Positions 7,643 through 15,304 of a stretch of DNA of 64,000 bases are shown here, one piece after another. The DNA comes from Metabacillus sediminilitoris (GTDB taxonomy: Bacteria > Bacillota > Bacilli > Bacillales > Bacillaceae): positions 1,993,501 through 2,057,500 of the forward strand of contig NZ_CP046266.1 of assembly GCF_009720625.1 (NCBI RefSeq). The letters run 5' to 3'. The position numbers were made by a program, and so were the translations under genes. Positions within the stretch are counted from its first letter, which is position 1. Each line of letters begins with the position of its first letter. The notes beneath the pieces were generated by a model. It was not told where the DNA came from, ran no database searches, and worked only from the letters and a program-made list of their open reading frames with translations.

Positions 7643-9679
7643 TTGGGTAGTTTATCGAAACGCTTAAGAAAAATAGTAATGGCGTCACTAGTGACTACTG
7701 TAGCAGCAACAACCATTGCAAGCGGGGCATTAGCTGCTCCACCAGAACATTCAAATGCTGGTGGTAAGAAGGCTCCATCAGTTGAGGCTCATGTTAAGCC
7801 AATCATTAAAGTTGGTCAACGCAAGTTCAAGGATCTCAATAACAACGGCAAGCTTGACCGTTACGAGGACTGGCGCTTGTCTACAGAGGAGCGTGTAGCT
7901 GACCTCCTGCCGCGGATGAGCATGGAGGAAAAGGCAGGGATGATGCAAATCACGTCTCTTGGAGCAAACGCTGATGTGGTGAAGGACTACGTTAATAACC
8001 GACACATTCGATATATGATTATTCGCGACAACCCAACAGCTCAAGATTTAGCAAAGCGTGCGAACAGTTACCAGGAGATCGCAGAGGCTTCACCACTAGG
8101 TATCCCGATTGTTTTTACTTCTAACCCGCGTAACCATATCAATGAGCAAAACCAATTTGGTATCAGTGAGGCTTCTGGTCAATTCTCGACATGGCCAGGT
8201 ACTTTAGGGCTTGCGGCAACACGTGATCTTGAGCTAATCCGTGATTTCGCTGAAATTGCTCAGGATGAATGGCGCTCAGCAGGAATCCAGAAAAATTACG
8301 GCTACCAAATTGAAACAGTGACTGAGCCACGCTGGCGACGTATTTCTGGTACCTTTGGTGAGGACCCTACGTTAAATGCCGAGATTGCCCGTGAGGTAAC
8401 ACTAGGCTTCCAAGGAAATAAGCTAAGTAGCCAGTCTGTTGCACAAACGGTGAAACATTTTCCTGGTGATGGTGCGGTCTTAAACGGTCTTGATCCACAC
8501 AATGAGCAAGGCCAGTGGGCCATCTATCCGACTGAGGGAAGCTTATATAAATACCATCTCCCACCGTTCCAAGCTGCGATTGACGCTGGGACAAGCTCAA
8601 TTATGTCATATTATAATGTCCCTAAAAATGATATGAGTGCAGTCCAGCTTCCGAAGGAGCTTTGGTACTCTGAGACTCAGCAATTCGAAGAAGTAGCAGC
8701 TGCTTATAATAAGAAAATCATAACCGACTTGCTTCGTGGTGAAATGGGCTTCAAGGGCTACGTGAACAGTGATAGCGGTGTGCTGACTAACCGTGACTGG
8801 GGTGTACAAGATCTAACGATCGAGGAGAAATTCGCAAAAGCGATTGATGCTGGAACGAATATTTTCTCAGACAACAACGATCCAAGCGGGTTGATATCTG
8901 CGATAAATAAAGGCCTAGTTAAAGAAGAGGAACTTGATCCATCAGTGTCGCAGCTTCTTACTGAGATTTTCAATCTTGGACTGTTCGAGGATCCGTATAC
9001 TGACCCGACAGAGGCGCAAAAAATCGCTGACTCGGATGAATCTCAGGCACGTGCTGACGAGGCTCACCTGAAATCAGTGACACTTCTGCGTAACGACGAA
9101 AATATGCTGCCACTGACTGATGAAAAAATTGCAACGACTAAGCTTTACGTTGAAGTATTCGCTGGTAATAACAGTGCTATACGTACATCTTCGCTGAAGG
9201 AACTTATTAAAAAAGAAGATCCGTCAGTGACAATTGTCAACACGCTTGAAGAGGCAAATGCCGCTCTCGTTATGCTGCGTCCAAGTCCATTTGAAAACCC
9301 AGTCAACCTTGATGCACCTGTTGACATCAAGCTAGGTACACTGACTGGTATTGACGTTGACAGAGTGAAGGAGATTGAAAACACTGTTCCAACAGCTCTC
9401 GTCATCAATATGAACAATCCGTGGGTTATTGATGAGGTCGAGCCTCATGCTGCAGCAGTTGTAGCAACCTACAATGTGAAGGGTGAAGCACTGTTAGACG
9501 TGCTACGTGGTCGCTTTAACCCAACGGGTAAACTGCCAATCACAATCCCTGCGAACCAAGAAGCCGTTGATAAAAACGCTTCAGATGTTCCAGGCTATGC
9601 TGAATCGTTCGACTACACCTACAGAAATAAAGCTGGTGACGATTACTCATTCGGCTTCGGTTTAAGCTACGACAAGTAG
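7643..9679 (+). CDS. Exported glycoside hydrolase family 3 protein (beta-glucosidase-like)
   Basis: About 678 residues. A TTG at 7643 is preferred as start because AGGGGAGG ends 10 bases before it. An in-frame ATG at 7622 has no ribosome binding site. A signal peptide ends near ALA-APPEH. An EF-hand-like loop (DLNNNGKLDRYEDW) follows, then the GH3 N-domain (TVKHFPGDG) with the nucleophile region GYVNSDSG, and a GH3 C-domain (VTLLRNDENMLPL). No fibronectin-like third domain is present, and it ends shortly after FGFGLSYDK. It probably releases sugars from beta-glucans or xylo-oligosaccharides outside the cell. Codon use looks more G+C-rich than in the two GH3 genes downstream, which hints at separate origin. 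Control by CcpA is likely. Confidence 0.85.
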   Translation: MGSLSKRLRKIVMASLVTTVAATTIASGALAAPPEHSNAGGKKAPSVEAHVKPIIKVGQRKFKDLNNNGKLDRYEDWRLSTEERVADLLPRMSMEEKAGMMQITSLGANADVVKDYVNNRHIRYMIIRDNPTAQDLAKRANSYQEIAEASPLGIPIVFTSNPRNHINEQNQFGISEASGQFSTWPGTLGLAATRDLELIRDFAEIAQDEWRSAGIQKNYGYQIETVTEPRWRRISGTFGEDPTLNAEIAREVTLGFQGNKLSSQSVAQTVKHFPGDGAVLNGLDPHNEQGQWAIYPTEGSLYKYHLPPFQAAIDAGTSSIMSYYNVPKNDMSAVQLPKELWYSETQQFEEVAAAYNKKIITDLLRGEMGFKGYVNSDSGVLTNRDWGVQDLTIEEKFAKAIDAGTNIFSDNNDPSGLISAINKGLVKEEELDPSVSQLLTEIFNLGLFEDPYTDPTEAQKIADSDESQARADEAHLKSVTLLRNDENMLPLTDEKIATTKLYVEVFAGNNSAIRTSSLKELIKKEDPSVTIVNTLEEANAALVMLRPSPFENPVNLDAPVDIKLGTLTGIDVDRVKEIENTVPTALVINMNNPWVIDEVEPHAAAVVATYNVKGEALLDVLRGRFNPTGKLPITIPANQEAVDKNASDVPGYAESFDYTYRNKAGDDYSFGFGLSYDK

Positions 9680-9724
9680 GTAGTTAGGTTTTCCTAATAA
9701 GTTAACTCGAATATTTGAAAGGGG

Positions 9725-9749
9725 GCTGTCCAATAGGGCAGCTCTTTTT
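9725..9749 (+). terminator. Rho-independent terminator of the first GH3 gene
   Basis: Stem GCTGTCC/GGGCAGC with a 4-base loop, followed by TCTTTTT. It lies about 45 bases after the stop codon. Confidence 0.7.
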
Positions 9750-9778
9750 GTTCTCGAGAATTCCTTTCAAAGATTAAA

Positions 9779-9868
9779 TTAGTAAATAACTGTTACAGCT
9801 GGTACAAGTTGATCTAAAGCGATCATTTCGATTTGATCTCGTTGGTTTAAATTGTGTTTTGAAAGCAT
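9779..9868 (-). pseudogene. IS1182-type transposase, N-terminal fragment
   Basis: A start codon with GGTGATG-type ribosome binding site leads into MLSKHNLNQRDQIEMIALDQ and then LVP, the conserved beginning of IS1182-family transposases. It stops after 29 codons with foreign sequence (AVTVIY). The rest of the element is gone. Confidence 0.65.
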
Positions 9869-9902
9869 GGTCATCACCTCAAGAATTAAGTTACTTCCAA
9901 AT

Positions 9903-9950
9903 AAAAAAGAGTGTAGGCAAACTCGAATTTCATCGAGTTTGTCTACACTC
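9903..9950 (-). terminator. Strong terminator, minus strand
   Basis: Arms GAGTGTAGRCAAACTCGA and TCGAGTTTGYCTACACTC (one mismatch) form an 18-bp stem. Read on the minus strand it is followed by six Ts. A smaller AAATCCCCACA/TGTGGGGATTT hairpin precedes it. It lies downstream of the cell-wall hydrolase remnant. Confidence 0.75.
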
Positions 9951-9975
9951 TGAAATCCCCACAATATGTGGGGAT

Positions 9976-10277
9976 TTACCAAGTATAAGCACCTTCACAT
10001 GTATTAGCCTGTGGCTCATAATAACAATGCTGTTTATATTGTCCTGCAATTGGTTGGTTGTACCAGGTTGGGGGCATGGAGCATACGGGTTAAAATACCA
10101 AAGAGCATACTTTGAAGGATGTTCTCTCCAATAGTCTAACGTTTGTTTGGCTAATCTTTTTTCTTCGCTTCTTGCTCTTTGATAAAAAACATTACCTTTT
10201 TGTACGGCTTCAAAAGAAAAATTTCCTCCCTGTACTTGAAAAATCACGTGAGGTATTGTTTTTAGTGATTCCGACAA
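9976..10277 (-). pseudogene. Cell wall hydrolase (SleB/CwlJ type) remnant
   Basis: The minus strand encodes VIFQVQGGNFSFEAVQKGNV, then ALWYFNPYAPCP, which is the second half of the SleB/CwlJ-type spore-cortex hydrolase domain. The frame then breaks at a C-run near 10070. In the next frame it continues CPPTWYNQPIAGQYKQHCYY… to a stop at 9976. The N-terminal half with the catalytic glutamate region is missing. It is a dead gene by both truncation and frameshift. Its presence supports a spore-forming host. Confidence 0.7.
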
Positions 10278-10403
10278 GAGCTATTATCTGATGATCATTT
10301 CCACCTAAACACGAGCGGATATAAACTCATGGCAAAGCGGATCTTAGAGAACATGGAAGAAGTTAGTGTCGAACAAGAGGTCATTAATAAGGATGTAGAA
10401 TAA
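10276..10403 (+). pseudogene. SGNH/GDSL-type hydrolase, C-terminal remnant
   Basis: The open stretch reads LLSDDHFHLNTSGYKLMAKR and then ILENMEEV… to a stop at 10401. The DxxH…N..GY..MA pattern is the block V catalytic Asp-His end of SGNH hydrolases. Everything upstream is replaced by the divergent cell-wall hydrolase remnant, so this is the product of a deletion. Confidence 0.6.
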
Positions 10404-10512
10404 AGATCTCTTATTATTTTTGAAAAGGAATCCGATTTACTGCTTTGTAATAGATTGGTGTTTCAAACATTTTTTAGACGAAAAATAACCCAGCCTTGAG
10501 CATAGCACGGAG

Positions 10513-10606
10513 ATAGGGTGGATTATTTGCCAACATCGCTGATCCCTTGAAGTGAATCTAGCTATTGTGTGACTGTTTGGTGTTCTACCACCGAACAGTC
10601 TTTTTT
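10513..10606 (+). repeat. IS-end-like repeat with terminator, copy 1
   Basis: Contains CGCTGATCCCTTGA and a hairpin GACTGTTTGGTG/CACCGAACAGTC (10571-10600) followed by TTTTTT. The same arrangement recurs at 62498-62590. The two copies probably derive from the end of one insertion-sequence family, since both lie among IS or gene remnants. Confidence 0.55.
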
Positions 10607-10642
10607 AGTTTATGCTTTTTCTACTATCTGAATAATTCTTGA

Positions 10643-11428
10643 TTATTGCTCAGACTCAGACATAAATCGAATATTGTTTCTTACCAATATATTTTTCTCA
10701 TCTTTACTCAAGTTTTTATCTGTTATGATATAGTCTATATCATGATTACTTAAACTTTGTCTCATATAACGGTGATTAAACTTCTCTGAAGTAATAATTA
10801 AAGCTACTTCTTTGGATTGCTTACGAAAAGCCTGCTTGATATAAGCCTCTCCTTCTGTGGTTTCCGTAGCCCCTAGGGTAAAATCATATCCTCTACAAGA
10901 AACGAAAGTGATATCTGCATAATAAGTAGTTATATCATGCAGAGCTTTTGAACCATTTATAGTGAATCTTTTCGGAACGATAGAGCCGCCAACAATATTA
11001 ACCCGTGCAGTTGTGTACTCTGATAAAAGGCTTGCGGTAATTAATCCGTTCGTAATGATCTGTAGTCCGTCATATTTTGTTAAAACATCTACTAAATGTA
11101 AAGCCGTACTACTGGAATCTATGAAAATGACCATATCATCTTTTAATAGTTTCTGAGCAATCTTAGCTAGCATTACCATCTTTTTATCATTATTAAATCT
11201 ATTTATTTTCATTAGATATGGAATATCAATTTTTCCCTTATCAATGATCATCGCACCGCCGCGAGTTCTGCGAATTAATTCTTTGTTCTCTAAATCAACA
11301 AGGTCTCTTTTGATTGTTGCTTCACTATAACGTAACATCTCAACTAAATCTAACGTTTTTACAAACCCTTCTGATTGTAGGTAGTTTATGATTTTATTTT
11401 GCCTTACTTGTCTAGCGTTAGTAACCAC
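10643..11428 (-). CDS. DeoR/GlpR family transcriptional regulator
   Basis: A 261-residue cytoplasmic regulator. The N-terminal DeoR helix-turn-helix spans about residues 8-60 (RQNKIINYLQSEGFVKTLDL, SEATIKRDLVDLE). The DeoRC sugar-phosphate sensor domain covers about 75-235 with IDSSSTALHLVDVL, IITNGL and IVGGS motifs. The start is GTG at 11428 preceded by GAGGTGA. It lies at the end of the PTS-aldolase cluster, all on the minus strand, and probably represses it in response to a ketose phosphate. A hairpin between it and the aldolase gene means it may also be transcribed alone. Confidence 0.9.
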   Translation of the reverse strand: MVTNARQVRQNKIINYLQSEGFVKTLDLVEMLRYSEATIKRDLVDLENKELIRRTRGGAMIIDKGKIDIPYLMKINRFNNDKKMVMLAKIAQKLLKDDMVIFIDSSSTALHLVDVLTKYDGLQIITNGLITASLLSEYTTARVNIVGGSIVPKRFTINGSKALHDITTYYADITFVSCRGYDFTLGATETTEGEAYIKQAFRKQSKEVALIITSEKFNHRYMRQSLSNHDIDYIITDKNLSKDEKNILVRNNIRFMSESEQ

Positions 11429-11527
11429 AATATCACCTCATTTTGCTACAATACTTTCTAAGTTAACTAGAGATTGATCACTTCGCTTACAATTTTTCCA
11501 GTACGGTAGATGAAAAGAATGAACAAA

Positions 11528-11563
11528 GCATGAGCACCTTTCATGTGCCCATGCTGTTTTTTT
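11528..11563. terminator. Hairpin between the aldolase and DeoR genes
   Basis: Arms GCATGAGCAC and GTGCCCATGC pair with one mismatch. A run of seven Ts follows on the + side and TTTGTTC on the minus side. For the minus-strand operon it would reduce readthrough into the regulator gene. Confidence 0.6.
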
Positions 11564-12425
11564 AATTATATAACTCTGCTTTTCCTACAGTATTTAATAC
11601 TTGTAATTTATGTCTTACTACTTCTTTTACTTTTTCATTTGGTATAGGAAAAATCTCGCCTGGTTCATACATAGTTGGGTTTTCTAATAATATTTTTCGA
11701 ATTTCATTAAAGAACACACTTTTTAGGTCCGATGATAAGTTTACTTTTCCAATGCCATATTTTACTGATTCGCTTACTTCATGATCCGGATTTCCTGATC
11801 CGCCATGAAGTACAAATGGAATATCAATTTTATCGTTTAATTCTTTTAATAATTCCATATTCAACTTTGGAGTGAAATCTTTTGGATATAAGCCATGAGC
11901 CGTTCCGATAGCGATAGCTAAGGTATCAATTCCTGTCTGTTCAACAAAGTCGATTGCCTGTTCAGGATCGGTATAAATAATTTGGTCTGAACCGCCTTCA
12001 TAAGAACCATTGTTTCCTATTGTTCCTAACTCAGCTTCAACAGAAACATTTACTTCATGTGCTAGTTCCACAATCTTCTTTGTGATTTCCACATTTTTCT
12101 CATAACTTTCTAAGGAGGCATCAATCATGACGGAAGTATATCCATTTCTGATGGCACGCATCACATCATAAATGGAACCTCCATGATCCAAGTGAATAAC
12201 TACTGGAACAGCGCTTCTTAAGGCGAATTCTCGAACGCTTGCAACAAATTCGTCTTTAAGATAGGCAATTTCGTCGGGATGAATTTCGAATATAACTGGT
12301 GCGTTTTGTTCTTCTACTTCTTCCATGATTGCTTTCAACATGTCATAACTACAAATATTAAAGGCAGGAACAGCAAACTTATTTTCTTTTGCTACTTTCA
12401 GCAAATCTTTCATATTATATAACAT
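11562..12425 (-). CDS. Class II ketose-bisphosphate aldolase (fructose/tagatose type)
   Basis: A 287-residue zinc aldolase cleaving fructose-1,6- or tagatose-1,6-bisphosphate to glyceraldehyde-3-phosphate and DHAP. The chosen start ATG at 12425 gives MLYNMKDLLKVAK, the family's usual beginning. The longer frame upstream runs inside the PTS gene. Catalytic Asp80 and zinc ligand His81 sit in VVIHLDHGG. IGTAHG and VLHGGSG carry further metal and phosphate-binding residues. It overlaps the end of the PTS EIIBC gene by 11 bases, so the two are co-translated. No 1-phosphofructokinase or tagatose-6-phosphate kinase gene is in the cluster. The kinase step must come from elsewhere. Confidence 0.88.
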   Translation of the reverse strand: MLYNMKDLLKVAKENKFAVPAFNICSYDMLKAIMEEVEEQNAPVIFEIHPDEIAYLKDEFVASVREFALRSAVPVVIHLDHGGSIYDVMRAIRNGYTSVMIDASLESYEKNVEITKKIVELAHEVNVSVEAELGTIGNNGSYEGGSDQIIYTDPEQAIDFVEQTGIDTLAIAIGTAHGLYPKDFTPKLNMELLKELNDKIDIPFVLHGGSGNPDHEVSESVKYGIGKVNLSSDLKSVFFNEIRKILLENPTMYEPGEIFPIPNEKVKEVVRHKLQVLNTVGKAELYN

Positions 12426-13848
12426 TCGTACGATCCCCATTTCTTTGAAGTGATTCAGTTGAATATTCATCCTTATTAGAGACAACTTCTTTTTTTAATA
12501 GTCCAACCATTACTGCCGTTACAATCGTTCCTGCAACGATGGCTAATAGATAGATAGGAACATTATTAATCACATTAGGAATAAACATGACCCAAATACC
12601 GCCATGTGGTGCCATTGATGTAATTCCTGCTCCCATTGATATAGATGCAGTTACTGCTGAACCCACCATTAAGCTTGGAATGACTCGGATTGGATCTGCT
12701 ACAGCGAATGGAATAGCACCTTCAGTGATATAAGAGGAACCTAAAACCCAACATGATTTACCTGAAGTCTTTTCTTCTTTTGTAAATTTGTTTTTAAAGA
12801 GTATTGTTGCCAGTGCTAGCCCTAAAGGTGGAACCATACCAGCAGCCATACAAGCCGCAATCGGGGCATTTACACCAGCAGACATTAATCCTATGGAGAA
12901 AGTTGAAATGGATTTATTGATAGGACCACCCATATCAGCTGCCATCATGATTCCGATTAATAATCCAAATATAATGCCGCTTGTTTCACCTAAACCGTTT
13001 AAGAAACCTGTCAAAAGGTTCAAAAGAGCTGTGACTGGGGCTTCTACCAAAAATATCATGATGAAACCTGTTAAAGAAATAGCTAGTAATGGAACAACAA
13101 TTAATTGATAGATGGGAGCAATAGATGCCTTGATATTTACTTTATTAGCAAACAAATTCGTAATGTATCCCGCTAAAAGACCACCAATCATCCCGCCTAG
13201 AAATCCAGAACCACCAGCGGCAGCTAAAGTACCTGCAACAAAGCCAGTTGCCAGTCCTGCTCTCCCTGCAATCGATATACTAATACCTGCTGCTAGGGCA
13301 GGTACCATTAAAGCAAAGGCTGTATCTCCACCGATCTTGCTTAATGCTCCAGCTAGCGCATTATAACTTTCACTTTCAGGATTCGAAGCATCAATTCCAA
13401 AAGCAAAACTAATAGCGATTAAAATTCCGCCCGCAATGACAAATGGAAGCATGTAATTGACACCGTTCATAAAATGATTGTATAAGTTCTTCATTATACC
13501 TTGGTTATTAGTCGTATGTGTATCACTTGTTATTTTACTTGTATAGGTTCCGATTTCATTTATTGCTTCGTCAATGATAGTATCTGCATCTCTTATTGCC
13601 TTTGCAGTAGAAACCTTTTTAATTTTTTTACCACTAAACCGGCTCATATCAACTTCTTTATCTATTGCTAATATCACAACATCTGCTTCTTCAATCTCTT
13701 GTGTGGTCAAGATATTTTCACTTCTAGCTCCTTGAGTTTCAATCTTTATTTCATACCCTTTGGCTTCAGCCGTCTTTTGTAATTTCTCGGCTGCCATATA
13801 CGTGTGAGCAATTCCAGTGGGACATGATGTAATTCCAACAATTTTCAC
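12415..13848 (-). CDS. PTS fructose-type EIIBC component
   Basis: A 477-residue membrane permease of the phosphotransferase system. The EIIB domain (about residues 1-100) carries the phosphorylated cysteine in GITSCPTGIAHTY (Cys9). A linker leads to the EIIC domain (about 125-465) with the GGPINKSISTFS and EGAIPFA motifs of the fructose subfamily. It imports and phosphorylates a ketose, taking phosphate from the EIIA encoded upstream. The start is GTG at 13848, 9 bases after AAGGAGG. A gap of 269 bases separates it from the EIIA gene. I see no gene in that gap, only AT-rich sequence. Tagatose or another ketose is possible besides fructose. Confidence 0.9.
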   Translation of the reverse strand: MKIVGITSCPTGIAHTYMAAEKLQKTAEAKGYEIKIETQGARSENILTTQEIEEADVVILAIDKEVDMSRFSGKKIKKVSTAKAIRDADTIIDEAINEIGTYTSKITSDTHTTNNQGIMKNLYNHFMNGVNYMLPFVIAGGILIAISFAFGIDASNPESESYNALAGALSKIGGDTAFALMVPALAAGISISIAGRAGLATGFVAGTLAAAGGSGFLGGMIGGLLAGYITNLFANKVNIKASIAPIYQLIVVPLLAISLTGFIMIFLVEAPVTALLNLLTGFLNGLGETSGIIFGLLIGIMMAADMGGPINKSISTFSIGLMSAGVNAPIAACMAAGMVPPLGLALATILFKNKFTKEEKTSGKSCWVLGSSYITEGAIPFAVADPIRVIPSLMVGSAVTASISMGAGITSMAPHGGIWVMFIPNVINNVPIYLLAIVAGTIVTAVMVGLLKKEVVSNKDEYSTESLQRNGDRTNVI

Positions 13849-14117
13849 CTAAAAACCTCCTTATAAATTGGTTGAAACCACAATACATTGACCAAGTGTG
13901 ATAAGGTTTTTTCACAAGAGTAAAGGAGTAATCATTCTAAGTAATATTAGACACCGAGTATTGTTAGTTGCACTTAGCGGGAGTTTGAACAATTGTTGAA
14001 TATTCCGAAAACTTCGTGTGTGTTTCGGGTGGAATCTTTATTATTCAATAGATAATTAGTTTAATTTCATTACCATGTCATAAGTAAGTTAAAGCAATGG
14101 CAATGATTTCAATTAAG

Positions 14118-14564
14118 CTAGTCTGATAGAATGGTCATAACTTCTTCTTGTGTCTTTGCTTGTTTTAACTTGTTTCTAAAATCTTCATTCATTAATTTTC
14201 TTGATAACGAACTCAAAATGTCTAAATGAAGATCATTTGAATCGGAAGGAATAGCTAGCAAAAAACTACATTGAACCTTCGTATCATCTAAAGCAATATA
14301 ATCTGAGATCTCATTCGTATGGGCAAAAGCGATTGTAGGTTTCACTACACATTTACTTTTAGCATGAGGGATACCAAAACCATCTTCTATACCTGTAGAA
14401 ACAACCTTTTCCCTTTTTTCTAAATCCACGATTAATTTCTTTTTGTTTTTGATACACCCATTTTTTTCAAGTAATTCAGCCATCGTTCTAAATAAATCTT
14501 TTTTTGAATGAATGGTTTCATCAAATAGAATATTTTTGGGCTGCAACAGTGAAGAAATATCCAT
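14118..14564 (-). CDS. PTS fructose-type EIIA component
   Basis: 148 residues from the ATG at 14564, chosen because GGAGGG lies 6 bases upstream. A longer frame to 14621 would run through the cre box. The phospho-acceptor is His67 in GFGIPHAKS, the EIIA-fructose/mannitol signature. It transfers phosphate from HPr to the EIIB domain. It is the first gene of the minus-strand operon EIIA-EIIBC-aldolase-(DeoR). It sits directly behind a consensus promoter and a perfect cre palindrome, so catabolite repression is very likely. Confidence 0.9.
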   Translation of the reverse strand: MDISSLLQPKNILFDETIHSKKDLFRTMAELLEKNGCIKNKKKLIVDLEKREKVVSTGIEDGFGIPHAKSKCVVKPTIAFAHTNEISDYIALDDTKVQCSFLLAIPSDSNDLHLDILSSLSRKLMNEDFRNKLKQAKTQEEVMTILSD

Positions 14565-14588
14565 ATTTACCCTCCATTTCATATTTTT

Positions 14589-14640
14589 AGAAAGCGCTTT
14601 CTTATGAATTGAGAATAGCACCGTGAGCGAAATACGTCAA
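14589..14640 (-). promoter_or_regulatory. SigA promoter and cre box of the PTS operon
   Basis: On the minus strand TTGACG (14640-14635) and TATTCT (14617-14612) are separated by 17 bases. AGAAAGCGCTTTCT at 14589-14602 is a perfect 14-bp palindromic CcpA site located at or just after the expected start of transcription. Confidence 0.8.
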
Positions 14641-15260
14641 ACCTTTGAACGGTTTTTTATTATTAAACTATAAATAAACGTTTTGGCTCAAAAATATGAA
14701 CGATTTAGATCAATTGTGAAGGAAGACTCGGAGGACAAGTTAACCATCTCAATAGTAAGTTAGCCTAAGTCTGCAATCTATATATTACACGCACCTTTTA
14801 TATAAAAATTAGTACTTAACAAGTATCAACCATGACATCTGCTAATGACTATTTTAACCATTGGCAAGGGTGGAAGAGGTCGCTAAATCAATTACCATAT
14901 CAAACAAATAATCTAGTAATCCCAGGAAAGGGCTAGTTAAGATGCAAGTCATAACCTTTTCTAAATTTCCATTAATAGTTTAATGAAAATATTTTTCAAA
15001 AAGACGTGTAGATTCAAATCGAGGATCGAAAGAAATTCAGATGCAGAAAATGAACCTATTCTGTTCGACGAAATTTTAAAGTTAATGTAAAGATTGACGA
15101 ATACCCTCTTACCAGTGAATGGTGAGAGGTATTTTAATTAAGATTAAGAACATGGTTTGAATCACTAGCAAAACATTCTTAGAACAATAGTAATAAAAAA
15201 ATGCTAGGAATAACAAAATAGTCCATATATAACAGGCTAAAAAGCGCGATAAAATAGAAT
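14641..15260. other. Gene-poor gap with one possible protein remnant
   Basis: About 620 bases without an intact gene. One short + strand stretch near 14840-14937 reads like protein (NDYFNHWQGWKRSLNQL, ending VIPGKG). This might be the tail of an MBL-fold enzyme, but the evidence is thin. A terminator lies at 15103-15130. The last bases lead into the promoter region of the second GH3 gene. Confidence 0.35.
15103..15136 (+). terminator. Hairpin upstream of the second GH3 gene
   Basis: ACCCTCTTACCA pairs with TGGTGAGAGGT around a 5-base loop, followed by ATTTTAATT. It would end transcripts from the decayed region before the GH3 gene. Confidence 0.6.
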
Positions 15261-15274
15261 TGGAAGCGTTAACA
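15261..15274 (+). promoter_or_regulatory. cre box of the second GH3 gene
   Basis: TGGAAGCGTTAACA matches the CcpA consensus at all but one position. A -10-like TAAAAT lies at 15250-15255, so the box covers the transcription start. Confidence 0.65.
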
Positions 15275-15304
15275 ATAAATCGCAGGAAACCGAGGGGATG
15301 GAAC

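Noticed and set aside
8302..8600. Antisense frames inside the first GH3 gene
   Set aside because: Explained by the G+C-richer codons of the GH3 gene. No promoter, ribosome binding site or domain.
12788..13366. Two antisense frames opposite the EIIBC gene
   Set aside because: Shadow frames of a membrane protein, with no start signals and no recognisable domain.
15260..15304. N-terminal extension of the second GH3 protein
   Set aside because: It would translate the cre box. A good ribosome binding site points to ATG 15305.
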